NCBI GenBank assembly: GCA_008694505.1
Contig: VZDJ01000056.1
Location: 9,423,635 to 9,487,634, forward strand
Length of the DNA stretch: 64,000 nt
Reading direction: 5' to 3'
Origin: Cyanoderma ruficeps
Lineage: Eukaryota > Chordata > Aves > Passeriformes > Timaliidae
Part shown: positions 26,481 through 37,200 of the stretch, piece after piece
Position numbering within the stretch: the stretch's first letter is position 1
Layout: the number at the start of each line of letters is the position of its first letter
The notes under the pieces: generated by a model
What the model saw: the letters and a program-made list of their open reading frames with translations, nothing else
The model's database searches: none
What the model was told of the DNA's origin: nothing
Made by a program: the position numbers and the translations under genes

Positions 26481-26960
26481 AACCACAGAAATCGCTCTGT
26501 GGGTTGGGAAGGGGCTGGGGAACCCTCCAAGGCAGGGTCACCTGCAGTAGGTGACACAGGAACCCCCGGTGGGCTCGGAATGTTCTCAGAGAGGGACTCC
26601 ACACTCCCCTGCTCAGCGCTCTGCCACCCGCCATGCAAAAAAAGTTCTTCCTCATGTTGAGGCGAAACTTTCTGTGTTTATTTTACGGCCACTGCTCCTT
26701 GTCGTGTCGCTGGGCACTCCTGAACGGAGTCTGGTCCCGTTCTCTGACACCTCTTGGCGATATTTATATAGATTAATGAGAGCCCCTCTCAGTTTTCTCT
26801 TCTCCAGCCCAACCAGGCCCAGCTCCCGCAGTCTCTCCTACGAGAGAGATGCCACAGATCCCTCATGACCTCTGTTCCCTCCGCTGGACCCTCTCCTTGT
26901 CTTTCCTACACTGAACAGCCCAGAACCGGACACAGCCCCCCGCCGGTGCCACCACGCCGG
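26481..26960 (-). mobile_element. CR1 LINE, 5'-truncated, sense to SHQ1
   Basis: The plus strand carries reverse-complement CR1 sequence: ACCACAGAAATCGCTCTGTG tail, AAGGCAGGGTCACCTGCAGT, GTTCTTCCTCATGTTGAGGC, TGTCGTGTCGCTGGGCACTC, AGTTTTCTCTTCTCCAGCCC and CCAGAACCGGACACAGCC. The 3' tail is near 26481. The truncated 5' end dissolves into the CpG island at about 26940-26960. Confidence 0.9.
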
Positions 26961-27112
26961 GCCACGCGCCGACCTGCGGCCGTACCCTCCCTCGGCCACC
27001 CGGCAGCGGGCCCTGCAAGGGGACAGAGCCCTCGGGGAAGGCGGCAGCCAGCGAGAGAATCCCGGGAATAGCGGCGGGAAGAGCCCCAGCCGTGCCCGCC
27101 CGCGTCACTCAC

Positions 27113-27180
27113 TCAGCCCCGCACGGCTCCCGCCACAGCTTCCCGCGCCCGCCCGCACCGGGGTGGAGCAGCGGATGCGC
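27113..27180 (-). other. SHQ1: Inferred SHQ1 noncoding exon 1 (approximate)
   Basis: This is inferred only from the GTGAGTGA donor at 27112 inside the CpG island and the need for an exon upstream of the acceptor at 24798. Its 5' boundary is a guess. The start ATG is not in it. Confidence 0.35.
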
Positions 27181-27192
27181 ACTCGGGCCGAG

Positions 27193-27284
27193 GCCGCCCC
27201 TCAGCACCGCCCGCCCCGCTAAAGCCGCTCCCCTCATGACCGCCCCTCAGCACCGCCCGCCACGCTAAAGCCGCTCCCCTCATG
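27193..27284. repeat. 46-bp tandem duplication inside the SHQ1 CpG island
   Basis: CCGCCCCTCAGCACCGCCCG and CTAAAGCCGCTCCCCTCATG recur 46 bp apart with about one mismatch. The copies are 27193-27238 and 27239-27284. Confidence 0.92.
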
Positions 27285-27330
27285 GCCGCGCCGCCCGCCC
27301 CGCCCTGCGGGCTCTGCCCCCGCGGATCGC

Positions 27331-30065
27331 TGTTTATAGCGCTGCTCCTGTGCGGGAAAGCTGCAGCGATTTAAAGATCTGCTGTGAATTCTCGCTGCCC
27401 GTAAATTTGGCGAGGTTTCCTGATGTTGGCAAGAGTTGTTGGGAAGGGAGTGATTAACAGTCAGCGCGGATGTGGGCAGTGTAACTGTGTAAAGCTGGGT
27501 CATTTAGGGTGAAAATCATAATCTGCCATCTGGGCAAATGGAATGAATTCGTACCTGCGATTGCATAAAGCATCTTGCACAGACTGAGCATATTTTATTT
27601 CAGCAGCTGCTTTTCATAAAGAAGTGTGGAAATTGAACTTGAGTGTTAGAGAGATGGTTTGTTTCTTTTCTATGAAACCACTGGTTAATCCAGTACTAAT
27701 TCCTGTGAACAAATGTGCTATTTCTGTTATGTTTACACTCATCTGTCTTTTCCTTTGCTGCAGATAAGGTAGAAGATGAGTAAACAGAAGAGTGACCCCA
27801 TGAGCACTGTCAGAGTAGGAATTCCCAATTATGTAAAGCTCTTCTAAGATACTGGATTAGGGCAAACATTGACAGGGTGAACAGGGGACAGATCCTGATG
27901 GATCAAAACAAATACAGCATGAAGGAGAACAAGATCCAACAGCAGAAAAGTTGGTTGAAAAGCTGTAATTTATTAAATAGATCACCTAATGTAGAGTTAA
28001 TCTAATTTTTCTGCCTTTCGACCATGAGAGGTATTCTGATTCTAGATAATTCTCTGCATTTTAAAATGCTGCTGTCTTCCTCTTACTGCCCCCTCTGACA
28101 TGCATTAAAATATTTTTTTCCTGGAGAGAAAAAGCATAATTTTGTAACCTCTTCTAAGAAAATTTTCTTTAAAAAATGAGAAAGTAGACAATTTTCTAGG
28201 CTAGAAATCCACTGAACACTGAATATGACATCTCCTTTTGAGAAAACTTCTTCACGCTTGTACTGAACTGAACCAGCAGTTCAAATGCTGCACAAAAATT
28301 GAATAATTTGCTTCAAAATAGATAGTTCTCCCAACTGATTTAAAACTGATGGATGGTTTCAATTTTCAGTGTCCCAGTTTTTCACATGCAGAAATTGAAG
28401 ATTCATGGCATATAAAAAGCTTTTTTTTTCCCCTGTTAAGAAGTTAATGATATCTAATTTCAAATGCTGATTTGTTTTGGACGGAGGCCTCAGTCATGTC
28501 CTCAGAAACTTTTGATGCATTTCCAGAGAACTTCAGCACTAATTAACTTTTGGACCTTACAAAGTAATCTGTAATAAGTATATTGGACAGGAAGCTGGAT
28601 TATGAACCAATAGGCACCATCTTCTCTAGATAAATTCAAATTTGCAGGACAAGCCTGTGAAAGATAAAGAAGTTTCATCTGAGAATTTATCCTTGTCTGA
28701 CACTTTCCAAGACTGCCTCAGAATTATTTTTTAGAGCCTAAGAACTCCCAGCCTTTTTTTTTGTTGTCCTAATACTTTCCTTGTAAAAGAACTATTTATA
28801 TATTGATTTTAGTGAAGAAAGTGGTGCATCAGCCGTTCTGCTTTTCCATCCAAGTAAAGGATGAAGCAGCATCTCTAAGGAATGGCTATTGCTTTCTTCT
28901 GTAGAACACATACTGAATTTTTTCAGAACTGCAATGGAAAAGTTTTATTTGGAAATGTGCAAAGACTACATCTTTCAGTGTACCTTTCTGATGAAGGGAA
29001 TTTGGCTGGTGTATATTTAATGAAACACAGAAGAATTAAAATGCATAATCTACAATGGTTTGGGCAAGTAATTAGGACAACTTGCTGTTTGCTTAAGAAA
29101 TAGAAATGTGAAACTTTGCCATTGATAAGCACAATTGGCTCTGCATCGCTAATAATGAGTAAATCTGGCAACCTTGGAAATGGTAATCCAAAACAAAATT
29201 ACTAAGAGGGCTTAATTGACACATCTAGAGAAGAAAGTGATTGTATTGATGATACAAAAATCGCACGTTTGTACAGCTCGAGGATTTCAGCACTGGTACA
29301 CTTTTTCATTGAGTATAAAGTTTGGTAGGGTTTTATTATAGCGCATATATTCTCGGGAAAGAGCATATGTTTATGCATTGTGGTTTTTCTGTAGTTTCTC
29401 ATTTAGTGTTGCTATTTTCTCTTAGCATGAAGTAATTTACATTTTCATGTCTGGCCACAATCCGAGTTGGATGAAACTCTTGAAACAGTAGTTGTTCATT
29501 GCATTTGAACTGATACTAAGGGAAAGCACATTTTGGGATTCCACTGGTGAAGGCATGTAGTGTGAGCAGTGTAAAATGGACAGGCTGTACAGTTCCCCTG
29601 CCAAGTGAATGCCAGTGTCACTTCCAGTGGCTACATCAGGGACACATGAGGCTCCTCCAGGACTAAACTTGTGAGGCTTCACTTTCCCTTCTCTCCAACG
29701 TTGGTATCTCCATTCTTTGCACAGCTCCTACTCCAGCTCCGTGGGGCAGCAAGAATCCTTGTATTTCCGTCATTCTGTCCATTTCAAGGTCGTAAATCAG
29801 ATTATGACCCAAGCAGGATTTACTTCTCTGAAGTTCAGTGTTGTGGGATTCCTGCTGATGTTCCCCAGCAGACTGGCTAGGATGGGTCACACGGGGACAA
29901 AGCCACCCACAAGTGAGTGAGCGCCTTCTTCCTTCACAGTTCTTCACTGTTCACCTGCCTTTGGTGCAGATGGAATAAGGGGCGTGTACTGTGTGCAGGT
30001 CATAAACTGGGGCTGCAAGGCAGAGGGAGGCTCGGCTTCCCTGCTGGCACAGGCAGAAGAAACAC
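27331..30065. other. Spacer between the divergent SHQ1 and GXYLT2 promoters
   Basis: This is AT-rich unique-looking sequence. Open frames here are short and carry no recognisable motif. I see no RNA gene. Confidence 0.75.
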
Positions 30066-30683
30066 GCTGCTGGGCCCCTTGGTTTAGGGAGGACATTGAG
30101 TGCTGTGTCCAGCTCTGGCCCCTCAGTTTAGGCAGGACATTGAGTGCTGTGTCCAGCTCTGGCCCCTCAGTTTAGGAGGGACATTGAGTGCTGTGTCCAG
30201 CTCTGGCCCCTCAGTTTAGGAAGGACATTGAGACACTTGAGCACGTCCAGAGGAGGCCACGAGGCTGGTGAGGGGCTGGGAACACAAACCCTGTGAGGAA
30301 GGGCTGAGGGAGCTGGGGCTGTTTATCCTGGAGAAAAGGAGACTCAGGGGTGACCTTATCACTCTCTACACTCCCTGAAAGGTGGCTGTGCTCAGGTGGG
30401 GTTGGTCTCTTTCTCCAGGTAGCAACTGACAGAATGAGAGGACACAGTCTCAAGCTGCACCAAGGGAAATATAGGTTGGATATTAGGAAAAAGGTTTTTT
30501 ACAGAAAGAGTGATAAAGTATTGCAATGGTCTGCCTGGGGAGGTGGTGAAGTCACCATCCCTGGATGTGTTTAAAAAAGGACTGGATGTGGCACTCGGTG
30601 CCATGGTTTAGTTGAGATGTTAGGGTGGGTTGGACTCGATGATCTTTGAGGTCTCTTCCAACCTGGTGATTCTGTGATTCTGT
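30066..30683 (+). mobile_element. CR1 LINE 3' portion with internal tandem expansion
   Basis: The sense CR1 text includes GTGCTGTGTCCAGCTCTGGC, GGACATTGAGACACTTGAGC, GTTTATCCTGGAGAAAAGGA, GGTTGGATATTAGGAAAAAG, GGTTGGACTCGATGATCTTT and the tail GATTCTGTGATTCTG. The tail ends 375 bp before the GXYLT2 start codon. The left part is expanded into a 44-bp tandem array. Confidence 0.93.
30073..30232. repeat. 44-bp minisatellite (about 3.5 units) inside the CR1
   Basis: GGACATTGAG recurs at 30091, 30135, 30179 and 30223, exactly 44 bp apart each time. Each unit carries TGCTGTGTCCAGCTCTGGCC and CCTCAGTTTAGG. The last copy continues into ordinary CR1 sequence. Confidence 0.96.
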
Positions 30684-30969
30684 CGAGACGCTGATCACCT
30701 CGCTGTACACACTCACGCTCTCCCAGCACGGGCCACCGGTGAAATCAAAGCTGCCTCTGAGTACCCGCGGTCCGTGGCTGGCACTCCTCGCTGTGCCGCG
30801 TTAGCGAACACCCCGACTGTGGCACCGCCCGGTGTCACGCCGTGCCCGGGCTGTCCCGGGGCCCGGCGGCTACTCCAGGCAGTACGGTAGGCGCGGCCCG
30901 CCCCGCCCCGTCCCGCCCCGCTCGGGCCGGGCTGTGCGGCCACGTCCCCGCTCGGGCCGGGCTGTGGGG

Positions 30970-31050
30970 ATGCGGCCGGCGGGACGCGGGCGTGCGGCGC
31001 TGCTGGCCCGGCCGTGCCGCGGGGCGCACCCGGCCATGCGGCCGTGCTGA
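30970..31050 (+). CDS. Possible upstream ORF in the GXYLT2 5' leader
   Basis: An ATG at 30970 opens a 26-residue frame. A second in-frame ATG at 31036 precedes TGA at 31048-31050. The stop lies 7 nt before the main GXYLT2 ATG at 31058. If transcripts start upstream of 30970, this could restrain translation. It is a regulatory candidate, not a known protein. Confidence 0.4.
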   Translation: MRPAGRGRAALLARPCRGAHPAMRPC

Positions 31051-31057
31051 GCCGGCC

Positions 31058-31242
31058 ATGCGGCGGCCCTGCAAGGTGGCGGCGGCCCTGCTGTGCCTGG
31101 CCGTGCTGCTGCTGCTCTATCTGCTGGCGGGCAGCGCGGCCCCGCCGCCCGCGCCCTCCGCCGCCGCCCCCCGCCGCCCGCCGCGCCTCGGCCGGAGCCC
31201 CCCGAGGAGGAGCCCCGCGGGCGGCGGCAGCGCCAGCGCCAG
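31058..31242 (+). CDS. GXYLT2: GXYLT2 exon 1 (signal anchor and stem)
   Basis: The start has a good context (GCC before ATG). The protein begins [20 protein letters not shown]: a short basic N-terminus, then a hydrophobic anchor and a Pro/Ala/Arg-rich stem. The donor is CCAG/GTAACG, leaving two bases of an Arg codon. An in-frame ATG at 30842 would add 72 low-complexity residues before the anchor, so I prefer 31058. Other frames through this GC-rich exon are open by composition only. Confidence 0.88.
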
Positions 31243-34200
31243 GTAACGCGGGCGGCTCCATCCCCCGGCCCCTGCCCTCGGGAATCCCCCGGCCGCTGTA
31301 CCCGTGCCCAGCCCGCCCCGCGGGTCCCCTCGGCGGTGTCGCTTCGGTGCCGGTGCGTCGGGCACTCCTCCCTCCCAGATGTTCTTTCCCCGCTGGTGAT
31401 CGGAGATGAAAGACCTCTGTGCGAGCTGCTGAGGTTCAGATCTCAGTTTGTTCAGAAAGTACAAACTTTTCCCTGCGCGTTTCCCCTGGCAGCGTAGTTG
31501 CCAGAGATGCCACGAAAGGTTTTCCCTGTGCCCGAGCGGGGGGGTTCCCTCCTCTGCGGGAGCAGCTTCTGAAATAGCGGCTTTTCCATTAGTTCTGGCC
31601 TTGTTTCGGAGCTGACGTGGGCACTGTGGTTCTCCTGTCTGGAACAGGGGGCTGCTGTCACCTCGGGATCTGCGCTTTGCGGGTTTTCCAGGGAAAAGGG
31701 AAGGCGCCTCGTCATTGCCGTGTGGTGCCAGTGGGTTCCAAATTGCCGAGGCACTGGCAAATTACAAGCTTTCGAGCTTTTTGTTTTGAAGGTTTTTTAA
31801 TATGTAAATCAATTTAGCAGAACTTTAAAGGTGTTTTAAATCGTGATGTGGTGTGTTTCCTTTCCCAGCACCTTACAGGCAGAGTATATTTAAAAAAACT
31901 AATTAGTTGAGAAAGGGCAGCTTTCAGTGGGTGGAGGACTTGTTTCCCCCTTTGCATTCCAATTATATTATGGTCAGTGTGACCTCATATATCTAATTAA
32001 CTTGGTATGTCTTTGTGTCTCTGATTGGTGATTTCACAGAGATGTTCTGAATGAAAGACTATTCCTGTTTCTCGAGCTCTTACTCCTTAACTTATTAAAG
32101 CAGTTGGTTTCCCCCCAGCATTGTTACCCTACTGAATGCAGGAGATGTTTTCTGGGGCTGAGAGTGGGCCACGGACAGAATTCAAATGCCGGTATTAAAG
32201 CAGGATTATTTCCACTAGCAACTGTACCTCCTGAAGTCATTTTTCTTTAAGGCATATCTCTGTGATTATCATGGAAATCAAGAAGAACATTGAAGGAGGG
32301 AGCCCGGGAAGTATGGAACTGCTGGCGAGTGTAAACAACCATTCCACTTCAATGCGCTTTTCAGTGCCATCTTCATGTTTCACCATCTGACTTTATCTAA
32401 CTTTTTGATTGTTTGTTGACTTTTCAAGTCCTTTTTACAAGGTCTGCAACGCAACAGCAAAAAAAGGGAGGAATTTAGTATTCAAAAAGTCCATTTTCTT
32501 CAAAATTTTGTTTGTGGGGCTTGGTAGTTGTTTTTTCCCTCGTCATCCTGCACCGTTGGCCCCAGCAGCAGTTTGTATAACTGAGAAGCAAAATTCTGTG
32601 GGTCCTGTTCAGCCATTTGATGAAAAGTTCTGTGTTCTGTTAGTTGTCTTAAATATATTCAGGTGAGGGTATCCATAAAAAATGTGGGGAGGGTGCGACA
32701 TGAGTGGTTCAAGTGGAGGTGATGCTTGCCTGGTTGGAAAGGCATCAGGTGGTGGGATCTGCTGTGCTTAAAAAGCCTGATCCAAGCTAAACTGAAAGCA
32801 GCGTGGAGGGCTTGAATTGGGATTGTAAAAAACAGGCCATGATTATCATTTTGGTTCCTCCTTATGAGCAAATGAGCATTATTTTTTTATTTGATGGGAG
32901 AGATCCCACCTTACCTAACTAATTGATTCAGGATAATAACAAATCTGATTAGGACTGTTTAAGATCTTGTGAGGTGATCACAGTGTACATGCTTGTATGA
33001 GACTGCAGAACTGATTTACAGAACTTTAGTGAAGTTCTGTCTGTGTGAACATGAAACGTTTAAATTCAGTTTTGTCAGGTTGGTTTGGCAGAGAATGCAA
33101 GTTTTGGGCTCAGCTGAAAGGTGTTACTTAGGATTTGTGTTTGCTTCATGAGAGTCAGCATCTTGCAGGGAAGATGAATTGTATTTTGACTGGGATTTGT
33201 AATATTGCTTTCTGTAGTCACATAATATCAGAAGACATCAGGTTTTAAGAAATGCAGAATTCTTGTAACATAAGAAGCTATACATAAAGCTTAATGTAAG
33301 CACATGCTATTAGCTGGCTGGTGCTTCACAAATGTTAGCAATGACATTCGTGTGTCCTGCTTTGGTCATTAGATAATTTTGACAAATCTAGGTAAGTTTC
33401 TGGTTAGCTTTGGAAACTTAACTTTTGTGGTGGTTTTACTGCTCATTCCTGTTGGAAGTAGCAAGTCCTATGCCTTCAGTAAGACTTTTTATATAAAGAA
33501 TTTTAAATATGTGCCAAAGTCGTGTGTGCAAAGTATCAAAAAGAAGGAGGATTGTTTTACATTTGAAGGGCAGATGTGACCATGCTCTCTCTCATAAACC
33601 AGCGTGGCAAAGCTGGGGAAGTGAACCTTGGCCAGCACATTTAGTCCCATGAAAGTAACTTTTTCAATGCAAAACATCCCTTGCATGGCAACCTGTCAAG
33701 ATACATTTTCTTTCTGTGCAGCCTGTGTGCTGCACATTCAAGTTTGGCTTGAGTTTGATAATAACATGCTGAAACCCCAAGTATTTCATACTTGTTTCAT
33801 GAAGAGCCCGCTTCATAAAAGGAGAGAGAAACCATTCTGGTTTTGAGTGGCTTTTTCCCCATTCTCTGAGAGGTAGGAGAAGGTTGAAACTTCAACCATT
33901 TTTGGATTGACAGCAGCTAAAGTTGGTTTTATGCAACTGTTGCAAAGTGAGAAAGGTTGATTTGAAAACATTTGTATTTCAAAGTGTGCAAGAAAATGTG
34001 TTTCACATCACGGAGCTGTTGTTGGGATGTTGACTCAGAGGTGGCTGTCAGGGAAGGAGCCTGTTCAGTGAATCACCACTTTTGATACAATGCCTAAATC
34101 TACCCTTGTTTGTGCTGCAGGAGTGAATGAGATCATAATGGGAAGAAGGTTTCAAAAACTAACAACTGTGTTGCATTTTGGAAGCGTCTGCATGCATTAT

Positions 34201-37200
34201 CTTTCAGGAATAAATTTGAAGGCTTGAATAGATTAGTAGGCTGTGTAATGAGGTGGGAATGCATTATTTTGAATGGATTTGGATTGATTTAGACAGGTTT
34301 TGGGTTAATTATGTTTGAGACACTTTGGCTGTGACTAATAAGAAAATTACATGTAATCTAAACTTTAAGACCTAGGAATGCACAGGGTTGTGCTTGAGCA
34401 CTCAGGCTGCTCCTGCTGTGTCAGTGCCTTTCTGAAAAAAAGGTATTCAGTAAATAAAATTTGAGTTTATTATACTGGATGGGAGTTGCTCTGTATTGTA
34501 GGAAGGTCTTTGCTGTAAACGTTTTAATGTGCTCCATCTTATCGAGTTCAGTCTTCAGCCACTCCATGGGGATGTTCTACAAGTATTTTGTGATGCTTTC
34601 TGGAGTGCTTGATTATAGTTTGTGTATTTTTTCAAGTCAAGCACATTAAACTTTAGGGCCCAGGTCTCTGCGTTGCTTTCAATGTGTTTAAACATTTCAT
34701 TTAGGTTATAAAATCCAACTACAGACTGTTTGTAACAGACAAGTTGGACTATAAAGGAATGAATGTAAATGTTAGGAAGAATTGGCTAATGATAATAATT
34801 GCATTACTCTGGGGCTCTATGGGCTCTCGGGAGTCTCTTGAGGTAGGAAATTCTTAGAGCTGTAACAGCTGTTCCCATTTTAGAGGTAGGACAACTTGGC
34901 TGTGTCCTGCACATCTTTAAGGGATGTCCTTTCATCCAGCTGTTGTTCCTCCCTGTCCCTTCCATCCTCCTTGCCCTGTGTGAGGTGCATGCGTGAACAA
35001 GGCAGGGAAGGGGAGCTGGGATGTTCTTTGCCATCATTTGCTTGTTTGCCCTCCAGGCAGTTTGACTTTGCCTCTTCTACACCTGCCCCTTCTCAGGCTT
35101 CTGGATAATTGTTATTTTTTAAAGGCTGAGTTAGAATTGCAGTCAAATGCATCCTGCTGTGGCACTGTTTATCTCCCATTGCAGCTCACCTTTGTTTTTA
35201 CTGTCCCTCTGAGTTTCTTTACATACTTAAAAAGAAGATGCAAAATGTTGTGTCCCAAAATTCTTCTGTACCTCATTGCTACTTCTCTCACTGGTTATTG
35301 CCCTGTGTCCCAGCATGACTGATGTAGTTCAAATAGCTCCTTTTTCTGGGATTTTTATTCCAATTCAGGCCACCCCAGGCTCTTGAACCCGCTGCACTGT
35401 TGGTAATTCCTCACCTCTAAGGCTCAGCTTTGTCCTCCACGGTGTCTGTGTTGGATGTCTGTTGTTATCCCAACTCCTGTGAGCTTTCCAGGCATTCTGC
35501 TTTCACCAAGGATTGCTTCTGCTGAGTCTGTCCTTTGGAAGTGTTGTCTACACACACTGGATTTTCCACTGCAAAACAGCTACCTAATACAGAGCTCACT
35601 GTGGCTAAAACTGCCAAGGAAAGCTGAGTGCTTTGGTGTGGGGTTTTGAAATGTTGCAATAAAAGTGCAGGGTTTAGTCCCTCTCCCAGCGAATTCCGTT
35701 GGCAGGAACGACATCAAAGCAGCTCCCAGCCTGCGCATGGCTTGATTTAGAGACTCAATTAAGGGGAAGCGTTACACAGATAGGGAGAAGGGGGGAAAGG
35801 TGATCTGTGTGAGCAGCTAATTATTCCCGTCAGTAATTCAGTGATTTTTACACTAATAGGTTGGAAAGTAAATACCACTTCATATAGATGTAATATTCCA
35901 TTATTTATACCCTGATGAAATTGGGGGTTAATTAAGACTACAGCAGAAGAATTTAAACCCTTAATGATATGTGTTGTTTTGTATAGTCAGTGAAATGTCA
36001 GTGCCTGATGTTCCTTTACACAGAGGTGGGTTACTCTGAAGGGTAGAATGCTGCTGTTACACAGAGCAGCAGTTCAATGTCTGGAAAAAAAAATAATAAC
36101 AGCTTAAAACTGTCATTTTTCTGTTTATTTAGAACTTCTGTTTGTAGCATTAACTCCAGTGATTAATTGTGTGTGCTGAGCAGGGCTGGGATTGATGTCC
36201 TCTGCTCCGAGATATGTCCAGAGCAGGCAGTGATCTATGATTTGCCTTTTGAACTCTCCAGAAATGATTTAGTTGCTTGGTCAGCTCCATCCCCAGTGAT
36301 GGAGGCTAGGTGCCATCTGTGTTGGAATGTGGATACACCATGGTGCAAGCATTCCTGGAAGATGCAATCTTTACCTCTGTTGTAGACAGGTAAAAAATGT
36401 TATAATGGAAAGGTCTTATAAATATGAAATTAGGCCTCGCTCTGCTAAATTAATAGCTTGGCTGTCACTTCTTTTAAGTGCAGCTAAGTAGTTTGCAAGT
36501 TCCCATGTGAAAACAATCTCGGGTATGAAGAGCTTGTTTAACACAACAACCTATTCCTGGGTGAAAAACAAGTGCACCTGCATAAATATTAGATCTGTTC
36601 CATGAGAACCCACAAAGGAAAAATGTAAACAACCTGAATCTTAGCACATACATACATACAAATCACCTTATGACCAATAAATGAAGTAGTAAGAAAACTA
36701 CCAGGTGCTGCACACGAGATCTGTGAAAACTGTATAAAATAAGTTATGTGAATAAAGAATTGGCTTTTCCTGCATGAAGAAAATGGAGTTCCATATGATT
36801 TATTACAACATAGCTCCACGCTAAACACAGAACTAAGGACTGTTTTCAGAAGGTCTTCAACTCCCCAGGAGAGCCTGATTTTTTTTTTTTTTTTTTTGGC
36901 TTGCAGGAAGCTTCATTGTGCCTCTTACTGTGCTCCCTTTATCTGGATGAAATGTATTTAAAGCCCACACAGGTGGGCGCTAAGTGAAAATCCCACAGTT
37001 TGGCCCTTGGAATATAGTCTGATTCATCTGGGATATGTGACTATATTTGTTTTCAAAAATCCCTGTTTTAGCACAATCTCATGGATTCATGGGGTGAAAT
37101 GGAGAGCAGTCCTTTGAAACTCTGCCAGTGCCTTCAGGCCGGGATTAAGGCATGCATCTTTAATAGCAAAATTAATTAACTGTTAGAACAATTTACATAT

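Larger units (their letters stand above)
24798..27112 (-). other. SHQ1 5'UTR intron (inferred)
   Basis: The acceptor just before the start-codon exon and a GTGAGTGA donor-like site at 27112 on the minus strand define this inferred intron. It contains an AT-rich low-complexity block and a CR1 copy in the same orientation as SHQ1. Confidence 0.55.
26930..27330 (-). promoter_or_regulatory. SHQ1: SHQ1 promoter CpG island
   Basis: A GC-rich, CpG-dense block lies upstream of the SHQ1 start-codon exon. It is the only plausible promoter for the minus-strand gene. A donor-like GCTGA/GTGAGTGA at 27113/27112 suggests that a short noncoding exon ends there. The transcription start is not fixed by the sequence. 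Confidence 0.75.
30720..31420 (+). promoter_or_regulatory. GXYLT2: GXYLT2 promoter CpG island
   Basis: A very GC-rich block spans the first coding exon. Three CCCCGCCCC-type Sp1 boxes lie at about 30896-30920. A 30-bp duplication of CTCGGGCCGGGCTGTG (30921 and 30951) follows. No TATA box is evident. The exact transcription start is unknown. Confidence 0.8.

Noticed and set aside
30842..31057. In-frame upstream ATG giving GXYLT2 a 72-residue extension
   Set aside because: The extension is low complexity and would bury the signal anchor. The 31058 ATG has good context and places the anchor at the N-terminus as in the family.
30713..31261. 182-codon minus-strand open frame opposite GXYLT2 exon 1
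   Set aside because: It is a low-complexity Ala/Gly/Pro/Arg translation of the complementary strand of a GC-rich exon.
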